Source: Alphaproteobacteria bacterium
GTDB lineage: Bacteria > Pseudomonadota > Alphaproteobacteria > Rhodobacterales > Rhodobacteraceae
DNA length: 11,755 nt
Assembly (NCBI GenBank): GCA_013151535.1
Contig: JAADIC010000179.1
Coordinates: 1 to 11,755, forward strand
Direction of reading: 5' to 3'
A model generated the notes under the pieces. It did no database searches. It saw only the letters and a list, made by a program, of their open reading frames with translations, and was not told where the DNA came from. Both the position numbers and the translations under genes were made by a program. This document shows, one piece after another, positions 6,451 through 11,755 of the stretch (position 1 is the stretch's first letter; each line of letters starts with the position of its first letter).

Positions 6451-7059
6451 GTGCCAGACCAGTCCTGAAGGCGGGCGACATAGCGGGCCAATGTGTCGAT
6501 CTCGAGGTTAACGCGGTCACCGATCTTGGCCGCGCCCCATGTGGTCGCCACCTTGGTGTGCGGGATGAAGTTGATGCCGAAATCCGGGCCGTTCACATCG
6601 TTAACGGTGAGGGACGTGCCATTGAGCGCGACCGAGCCTTTGGGGGCGATGAATTTGGCCAGCGATTCAGGCGCGCGCAGGGTGACGCGGGTGCTGTCGC
6701 CCTCGGTCGCCCTCGTTTTGCATATCGATGATTTCGGCGACACCGTCCACATGACCCGACACGATATGGCCGCCCAGCTCATCCCCGACCTTGAGCGCGC
6801 GCTCGAGATTCAGGCGTTTACCGGGGGACCAGGTGTCAAGGTTGGTTTTGGAAATGCTTTCGGCCGAGATTTGCACATCGAACCAGTTTTGCGGATCTGT
6901 TCCAAGCGCCACCACCGTCAGGCAGACCCCATCACAGGCAATCGAGGCACCGATGTCGATGCCATCAACGTTGAAACTGGTGCCGATGCGGGCGCGCAGA
7001 TCGCCATCCTGCCGGGTTTCCAGCACTTTTCCGATATCGGTGATGATGCCTGTGAACAT
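6447..7059 (-). pseudogene. ribE: riboflavin synthase, frameshifted by a 10-bp tandem duplication
   Basis: Riboflavin synthase turns two lumazine molecules into one riboflavin and one ribitylaminouracil. The N-terminal barrel reads normally from ATG 7059 (MFTGII, IACDGVCLTVV, ISAESISKTNL, GGHIVSGHVDGVAEI). After about residue 118 the frame breaks and would end at 6667 with a 130-residue product. The C-terminal barrel (FIAPKGSVALNGTSLTVN, FGINFIPHT) continues in another frame to the stop at 6447. A perfect 10-bp repeat at 6696-6715 lies exactly at the break. The span is 613 bases; without one copy it is 603, which encodes a normal 200-residue enzyme reading EGDSTRVTL across the join. A good ribosome binding site (AGGAC, 6 bases ahead) precedes the ATG. 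The stop overlaps the next gene by four bases. This could be a real mutation or a sequence/assembly error; the rest of the gene shows no decay. Confidence 0.9.
6696..6715. repeat. perfect 10-bp tandem duplication inside ribE
   Basis: The + strand unit gtcgccctcg occupies 6696-6705 and again 6706-6715 with no mismatch. In ribE sense this doubles the codons for Glu-Gly-Asp and shifts the frame by one. Removing either copy rejoins the two halves of riboflavin synthase. Ten bases is not a typical homopolymer sequencing error; it fits replication slippage or a short-repeat assembly artefact. Confidence 0.95.
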
Positions 7060-7308
7060 GGGGCCGTCCTGTGATTAACCGTTCGGAGTCCTAGCCCGAC
7101 GCGCCGCGTGGGGCAAGGGTGGTTTCAATAGAGCGCAGCGTCAAAACCGCTTTGCGATTGCTGAAAGTTAAGGCATAATCAAGATGATGGGACCAATGAT
7201 GTCACATGTAGTGAAAAAATAACAAGCGAGTGGTAATTCTGGTGACAAGTTTAACGGGGTTTGTATCCTGCGCATCCGTGGGGGCGGTTGACCAAGGGCG
7301 AGCATCTC
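7060..7308. other. divergent control region between the riboflavin operon and the capsule genes
   Basis: These 249 bases separate ribE (leftward) from kpsS (rightward) and must hold both start signals unless promoters lie further inside. The half nearer kpsS (about 7140-7260) is AT-rich compared with the flanking genes. The ribE ribosome binding site (GTCCT on the + strand at 7066-7070) is the clearest element on the left side. I see no FMN-riboswitch sequence pattern and no coding frame I can defend. Confidence 0.5.
7152..7179 (+). promoter_or_regulatory. candidate sigma-70-type promoter for kpsS
   Basis: TTGCGA at 7152-7157 and CATAAT at 7174-7179 are separated by 16 bases and resemble -35 and -10 boxes (4 of 6 and 5 of 6 matches). 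This would give a leader of about 120 bases before the kpsS ATG. It was judged by eye only, and other AT-rich pairs in this region cannot be excluded. Confidence 0.3.
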
Positions 7309-8601
7309 ATGGGTAAAGCGTCGGGCGAGGGTAAGGTTTTTGTGTTCCTGCAAGGACCGCACGGGCCATTTTTCTTTCAACTATCGCGGGTGTTGCGCAG
7401 TTCGGGTGCCGAAGTGTTCAAGATCGGCTTCAATCAGGGCGATCGCGCGTTTTGGCGTGAGGACGACACTTATCTGCCTTATACTGGCAAGCCCGAGGGT
7501 TGGGCCGCCGAAATTCGCGAAGTGCTGGTCGATATGGGGGTGACTGATATCGTGCTTTACGGCGATACCCGCCATGTGCACAGCGAGGCGATCAAGGCGG
7601 CGCGCGCGCTTGGCATCACGGTGCATTGCTTTGAAGAAGGTTATGTGCGGCCCTATTGGGTGACCTATGAACGGGGTGGCGTGAACGGCCATTCGCGGCT
7701 TGTCGATATGTCGGTGGACGAGATGCGGGCCGAGATTCGTGACCGTGATCTGGAGTTGCCAGACGCCCCCGCGCGTTGGGGCGATATGCGCCAGCACGCG
7801 TTTTACGGGGCGTTGTATCACGGCCATATCCTGTTTCGCAATGGGGCTTACAAGAATTACAAAACCCATCGGGATGTCTCGGTTCTGAAGGAATTTCGCC
7901 TTCATTTCAGGCGGTTACTGTCGATGCCACTGTATGCGTTGCAGCGTCGTGCGGCCAGTCGGCGCATTCGGCGCGATGGCTATGTCTATCATCTGGCACT
8001 GTTGCAACTGGGGCATGACAGCTCGATCCAGCATCATTCCAATTTACGCTCCATGCCGGAATTTATTCGCCTGACCATCGAGGGCTTTGCAAGCGGTGCG
8101 CCGACGCATCATCACCTTGTCATCAAGGCCCATCCGCTGGAGGACGGGCGTTATCCTTTGCGCAAGATCACCATGGAAACGGCAGCGGAATACGGCGTTG
8201 CCGATCGGGTGCAATTTGTGCGCGGTGGCAAGCTGGCGGGGTTGATGAATTTCGCGCGTACAGTGGTTACGGTCAATTCAACGGCGGCGCAACAGGCGCT
8301 GTGGCGGGGGCTGCCGCTGAAGGCGTTTGGCAATTCGGTTTACCACAAGCCCGAATTTGTATCCGAGCAACCCCTGGCCGAGTTTTTTGCCGATCCGTGG
8401 CGGCCCGATGCACGGGCTTATCGTGATTACCGGCATTATCTGTTGGAGACATCGCAAGTGATGGGCGGGTTCTATTCCGCCAAATCGCGGCGGCGTTTGA
8501 TCCGGGGCGTGGTCGATCAGGTTCTGGCCGAACAAGACCCTTACGATATGCTGCACCGCGAAAACGCGACGCCACGGCAACAGTTGCGTGTCATCAAATA
8601 G
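7309..8601 (+). CDS. kpsS: capsular polysaccharide biosynthesis protein KpsS (beta-Kdo transferase)
   Basis: KpsS-type enzymes act at the inner membrane. They add the first Kdo to lysophosphatidylglycerol, starting the poly-Kdo linker of ABC-transporter-dependent (group 2-like) capsules. The 430-residue product has the family N-terminus VFVFLQGPHGPFF and the EEGYVRP motif at about residues 109-115, equivalent to EDGFLRS in KpsC. VIKAHP with a conserved His at about 275 follows, then TVNSTAAQQALWRGLPLKAFG at about 321-341. There is no signal peptide or membrane helix, fitting a peripheral glycosyltransferase. I chose ATG 7309, preceded by AAGGG with a 10-base spacer, over a TTG at 7261, which has no clear ribosome binding site and would add 16 residues ahead of the conserved start. 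It diverges from ribE and leads the capsule genes. Confidence 0.9.
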   Translation: MGKASGEGKVFVFLQGPHGPFFFQLSRVLRSSGAEVFKIGFNQGDRAFWREDDTYLPYTGKPEGWAAEIREVLVDMGVTDIVLYGDTRHVHSEAIKAARALGITVHCFEEGYVRPYWVTYERGGVNGHSRLVDMSVDEMRAEIRDRDLELPDAPARWGDMRQHAFYGALYHGHILFRNGAYKNYKTHRDVSVLKEFRLHFRRLLSMPLYALQRRAASRRIRRDGYVYHLALLQLGHDSSIQHHSNLRSMPEFIRLTIEGFASGAPTHHHLVIKAHPLEDGRYPLRKITMETAAEYGVADRVQFVRGGKLAGLMNFARTVVTVNSTAAQQALWRGLPLKAFGNSVYHKPEFVSEQPLAEFFADPWRPDARAYRDYRHYLLETSQVMGGFYSAKSRRRLIRGVVDQVLAEQDPYDMLHRENATPRQQLRVIK

Positions 8602-8630
8602 CCCTAAACCGGAAACAAAGAACCTTTTTG

Positions 8631-8660
8631 TTGCCAAATTTGTCTTTTATTGTGTACAGT
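8631..8660 (+). promoter_or_regulatory. candidate promoter ahead of the export lipoprotein gene
   Basis: The 101-base gap after kpsS is AT-rich and contains TTGCCA at 8631-8636 and TACAGT at 8655-8660 with an 18-base spacer, a moderate sigma-70-like match. AAGGGG at 8689-8694 is a good ribosome binding site 8 bases before the GTG start. A separate promoter would let the exporter and kpsC be expressed apart from kpsS. Confidence 0.25.
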
Positions 8661-8702
8661 TAGAAAAAACCTGAGGCAGTTTGACAACAAGGGGCAAATC
8701 CC

Positions 8703-9836
8703 GTGTCAGTTACAATTTCAAACCGGGCCCGTCTTGTGGCCCTCTTCGTGCTGGTCGCGACGCTGGCGGCCTGTGGTCTGCCGCGATCGGGGCCGAACAA
8801 GCGCGAGATTTTTGCGTCTTCCGTTCAACGGCAGGGGGACGCGTTCATTGTCACCATTAATGACCGGGTGATCCAGTATACCAGCGTGGCACCGGTGATC
8901 GAGTTTGACAAGAGTTTCACCCATAAGGGCAAGATCGGCTCGGACGTTATCCGCCCGGGCGATGTGCTGGGGCTGACCGTTTGGGAAAACACCAGCGACA
9001 CGTTGCTGGGTGGGGTGGCGAGCAATTCAACCAGCCTGACCGAAATTCAGGTGGATGCGTCGGGCAGCATTTTTGTGCCCTATGCAGGAAGGATCAAAGC
9101 GGCGGGCAACACCCCGGATCAATTGCGCGAGATCATCACCAAGAAACTGGATGCACAAACCCCGGATCCGCAGGTTCTGGTGCGCCGCTTGGCCGGGGAT
9201 GGCAGCTCGATCAGCATTATGGGCGGGGTTGGCGCGCAAGGGGTCTATCCGATTGAAAGCGCCACCCGAACCCTGACCGCCATGCTGGCCAAGGCAGGTG
9301 GCATCACGATTGAGCCTGAAGTGGCGCAGATCAAGGTGACGCGTGGTTCGCGCACCGGTATCGTCTGGCTGGCCGATCTTTATTCCAACCCCAAGGCCGA
9401 TATTGCCCTGCGTCCGGGCGACCGGATTTTTGTGCAACAGGATCGCCGCTCGTTTACCGCGCTAGGTGCAACCGGCGCGCAGACCCGCGTGCCGTTTTCC
9501 AGCCAGAAGCTGAGCGCGATTGAGGCGCTGGCGCAGGTCGGTGGGTTGAGCAGCAATCTCGCCGACCCGACCGGCATTTTCATTTTCCGCGACGAGCCAG
9601 CCGAGATCGCCAATGCCCTGCTGGGGCGCGGTGATCTGGTGGGGCCGCAACGCTTTGCCTATGTGCTTGATCTGACCGAACCCAGCGGCATGTTTGTCGG
9701 CCGCGATTTCATCATCCGCGATGGTGATACGGTGTTCGTGACCGAAGCGCCGTTTGTGCAGTGGAACAAGACGCTGGGTGTGTTGAACAGTGGATTGGCG
9801 ACCGGCAGCTCTATCTCGACCCTTGCGGGGAAGTGA
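8703..9836 (+). CDS. Wza/KpsD-type polysaccharide export outer-membrane lipoprotein
   Basis: This is the likely outer-membrane exit channel for capsule. The 377-residue product begins with a lipoprotein signal peptide: basic residues, a hydrophobic stretch (11-21) and a lipobox LAAC with the acylated Cys at residue 24. A polysaccharide-export domain follows, from about residue 80 (VIRPGDVLGLTVWE) to about 165 (DASGSIFVPYAGRI). Two SLBB-like segments come next, about 168-245 and 250-345, each with a GGV/GG-type turn. The end (FVQWNKTLGVLNSGL) could form the amphipathic helix that crosses the outer membrane in Wza. Length matches Wza (about 380) rather than the longer E. coli KpsD, but the neighbours are Kps-type, so I give no symbol. 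The start is GTG 8703 with a strong ribosome binding site. kpsC begins 3 bases after the stop. Confidence 0.92.
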   Translation: MSVTISNRARLVALFVLVATLAACGLPRSGPNKREIFASSVQRQGDAFIVTINDRVIQYTSVAPVIEFDKSFTHKGKIGSDVIRPGDVLGLTVWENTSDTLLGGVASNSTSLTEIQVDASGSIFVPYAGRIKAAGNTPDQLREIITKKLDAQTPDPQVLVRRLAGDGSSISIMGGVGAQGVYPIESATRTLTAMLAKAGGITIEPEVAQIKVTRGSRTGIVWLADLYSNPKADIALRPGDRIFVQQDRRSFTALGATGAQTRVPFSSQKLSAIEALAQVGGLSSNLADPTGIFIFRDEPAEIANALLGRGDLVGPQRFAYVLDLTEPSGMFVGRDFIIRDGDTVFVTEAPFVQWNKTLGVLNSGLATGSSISTLAGK

Positions 9837-9839
9837 GCC

Positions 9840-11755
9840 TTGGTCAACCGGCGATTGCGCGCCTATACCGGCGGCTTTCTGCGGGATCAGCGTGTAAAAC
9901 GTATTCTTGAACTTTCCGGGTTTGATGTGCGGTTCGGGCTGCCTTCGGGCGATGATCTGGTGGCTATGTGGGGTCGGCGGCCGCGTAGCTGGCGGGGCCG
10001 CGCGGTGGCGCGGTGGCGCAGCGCAAGCGTTCTGAATGTCGAGGACGGTTTTCTGCGCTCGGTCCTGACCGGGCGCATGGGCGAAGCACCGCAATCGTTG
10101 GTGCTGGATCAAAAGGGTGTTTATTTTGACTGCTCGGGGCCGAGCGATCTTGAGGATTTGCTGAACAGTGCCGATCTGTCTGGCGGCGATCTGGCGGCGC
10201 GGGTTGAAGCGGGCATTGCGCGTTTGGCGCAGACCGGATTGTCCAAATATAACGGCTTTGATCCGGCACTTGAGGTGGGCGAGGATGGCTATGTTCTGGT
10301 GATCGACCAGACACGGGGCGATGCCTCGATCCTTCATGGCGGCGCAAGTGATGATAGCTTTGCCATCATGCTGCGCGCGGCGCGGGCGGAAAATCCCGAC
10401 GCGCGTATTCTGATTAAAGCCCACCCCGAGGTTGCGGCGCAGCGTCGGCGCGGGCATTTCTCAAACCGTGATCTGGATGACAATATGCGGCTGGTAAACG
10501 CGCCGATTGCACCGCGTCGATTGCTGGACGGGGCCAAGCGGGTTTATTGTGTGACCTCGCTGATGGGATTTGAGGCGATTATTGCAGGCCATCGGCCCCG
10601 GGTTTTTGGCCGTCCGTTTTATGGCGGCTGGGGGTTGAGCGAGGACAAGCAGGATTTTGAGCGGCGCGGGCGGGTGTTGAGCCGCGCCGAAATATTTGCC
10701 GCTGTGATGCTGCTTTATCCGAAATATTACGATGTTTACCGTGATGAATTGTGCAATTTTGAAACCGTTGTGGACAATCTGGAGGCCCAGCGGCGCGCTT
10801 GGGTCGAGGATTGCCACGGCTATGCGGCGCTTGGCATGCGGCTGTGGAAACGCGGCCATTTGCGGCGGTTTTTCAAGGGCGCGGGGCGGTTGCTGTCGTT
10901 TGAGAAAGAGGTGGCACCAGCAACGCGCGCCGGCCGTCGCGGGTTGATCTGGGCGGGCAAGGAAACCCAAAAAGTGCGCGATATATTTGCGGCGGCGGAC
11001 GCGCCTTTGTTGCGGCTGGAGGACGGTTTTTTACGCTCCAACGGGTTGGGGGCGGAACTGGTGCCGCCGATGTCGCTGGTGCTGGATGATCTTGGCATTT
11101 ATTACGACCCCAGCCGCGAAAGCCGCCTTGAGCGGCTGTTGAATGAAAGTGCGGCGCTTGATGCGGGCGCATTGGCGCGGGCGGCGCGGCTGCGGGCGCA
11201 ATTGCTGGAACTGGGGTTGAGCAAGTATAATGTCGGTGGTTTGATCGGAGCGGATTGGCCGCAGGGCAAGCGGCGGATATTGGTGCCGGGGCAGGTGGAA
11301 GACGATGCCTCGATCCGGCTGGGGGCTGGTAAAGTTTCGCGCAACATTGATCTGCTGGCGCGGGTGCGCCGCGATAATCCCGGGGCGTTCATCATCTATA
11401 AACCGCATCCGGATGTGGAGGCGGGTCTGCGCAAGGGCAGGGTTTCCAAGGGCGCGGCGCTGGAGTTTGCCAATGAGGTGGCAAGCGGTGTGAATGCTGT
11501 CGCAGCGATTGAGGCGGTGGACGAAGTGTGGACCATGACCTCGCTTTTGGGGTTCGAGGCCTTGTTGCGCGGCAAGGCTGTGACCTGTCTGGGGGTGCCG
11601 TTTTATGCGGGTTGGGGGCTGACGACGGATTTTGGTGTGGCGGCTGAACGGCGGGTGGCGCGGCCTTCGCTTGACGGGTTGGTGCATGGCGTTCTGATTG
11701 CCTATCCGCGGTATTTTGATCCGCTCACGGGTCTGGCCTGCCCGGTGGAAGTGGT
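9840..11755 (+). CDS. kpsC: capsular polysaccharide biosynthesis protein KpsC (dual beta-Kdo transferase), 3' end cut by window
   Basis: KpsC extends the Kdo linker begun by KpsS, using two retaining beta-Kdo transferase modules in one chain. About 638 codons are present and the frame is still open at the right edge; family length (about 670) suggests that only a few dozen residues are missing. Both modules are complete in motif content. EDGFLRS is at 68 and 394, an (I/Y)-K-x-HP motif has its His at 195 and 523, and DASI follows DQTRG and QVED. TSLMGFEA and TSLLGFEA, PFYGGWGL and PFYAGWGLT, and a YPKYYD/YPRYFD tail in each complete the set. The offset between modules is about 326-328 residues. 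The TTG start at 9840 follows the exporter stop by 3 bases with GGGGAAG 6 bases ahead, and yields the expected AYTGGFLRDQRVKRIL N-terminus. No nearby ATG keeps that segment. Confidence 0.93.
   Translation, partial: MVNRRLRAYTGGFLRDQRVKRILELSGFDVRFGLPSGDDLVAMWGRRPRSWRGRAVARWRSASVLNVEDGFLRSVLTGRMGEAPQSLVLDQKGVYFDCSGPSDLEDLLNSADLSGGDLAARVEAGIARLAQTGLSKYNGFDPALEVGEDGYVLVIDQTRGDASILHGGASDDSFAIMLRAARAENPDARILIKAHPEVAAQRRRGHFSNRDLDDNMRLVNAPIAPRRLLDGAKRVYCVTSLMGFEAIIAGHRPRVFGRPFYGGWGLSEDKQDFERRGRVLSRAEIFAAVMLLYPKYYDVYRDELCNFETVVDNLEAQRRAWVEDCHGYAALGMRLWKRGHLRRFFKGAGRLLSFEKEVAPATRAGRRGLIWAGKETQKVRDIFAAADAPLLRLEDGFLRSNGLGAELVPPMSLVLDDLGIYYDPSRESRLERLLNESAALDAGALARAARLRAQLLELGLSKYNVGGLIGADWPQGKRRILVPGQVEDDASIRLGAGKVSRNIDLLARVRRDNPGAFIIYKPHPDVEAGLRKGRVSKGAALEFANEVASGVNAVAAIEAVDEVWTMTSLLGFEALLRGKAVTCLGVPFYAGWGLTTDFGVAAERRVARPSLDGLVHGVLIAYPRYFDPLTGLACPVEV

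Noticed and set aside
6447..6782. Separate short gene for the downstream half of ribE
   Set aside because: It is the C-terminal barrel of riboflavin synthase in a shifted frame. Its apparent first residues come from the wrong frame upstream of the duplication, and it has no credible start of its own.
7200..7247. TCAC-N5-GTGA palindrome at 7202-7214 and a TGTCAC/GTGACA pair as operator sites
   Set aside because: Arms of 4 and 6 bases at these spacings are easily found by chance in 250 bases, and they match no operator I can name with confidence.
7060..7308. FMN riboswitch upstream of ribE
   Set aside because: The reverse strand contains a short piece like GGACTCCGA, but none of the other conserved RFN segments, and the region is not organised as a multi-helix junction.
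9462..10457. 331-codon open frame on the minus strand across the exporter/kpsC junction
   Set aside because: It lies opposite two confidently identified genes. Its Arg/Pro/His-rich composition is typical of antisense frames in GC-rich DNA.

Overview
The window looks like chromosomal DNA from an alphaproteobacterium, most likely Rhodobacterales (Roseobacter-type). It is GC-rich. The gene set (ileS with ogt; a riboflavin block ending in nusB; divergent kpsS/export/kpsC capsule genes) and the protein sequences fit that group. This placement rests on recognised protein families and gene order; no database search was possible.

Layout. Bases 1-167 are a leader with a strong imperfect stem-loop and a possible 13-codon upstream ORF. 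Bases 168-3101 (+) encode isoleucyl-tRNA synthetase. Directly abutting it, 3102-3560 (+) encodes a methylated-DNA--protein-cysteine methyltransferase. Bases 3561-3757 are a convergent intergenic stretch. It holds an 11-bp-period GTACACA repeat and two GC-rich palindromic REP-like units in opposite orientation. Bases 3758-7059 (-) form a tight riboflavin operon, read right to left: ribE, an uncharacterised gene, a ribB/ribA-like gene, ribH, nusB. Three of its four junctions are 4-base ATGA overlaps and the fourth is a 4-base gap. Bases 7060-7308 are the divergent control region. From 7309 to the window edge (+) lie capsule genes: a KpsS-type beta-Kdo transferase, a Wza/KpsD-type outer-membrane export lipoprotein, and a two-module KpsC that runs off the right edge.

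How the genes work together. RibB makes the four-carbon precursor, RibH builds lumazine, and RibE turns lumazine into riboflavin. The GTP cyclohydrolase II half of the RibB fusion has lost its zinc and catalytic motifs, and no ribD or stand-alone ribA is present, so the pathway needs genes elsewhere. KpsS and KpsC build the poly-Kdo linker on lipid that anchors ABC-transporter-dependent capsule, and the lipoprotein forms the outer-membrane exit channel.

Most notable observation. ribE is frameshifted by a perfect 10-bp tandem duplication. Removing one copy restores a normal 200-residue riboflavin synthase. This is either a real, potentially reversible lesion in a normally essential gene or an assembly artefact. 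I found no clear wholly new system. The best uncharacterised protein is the 195-residue product coupled between ribE and ribB.
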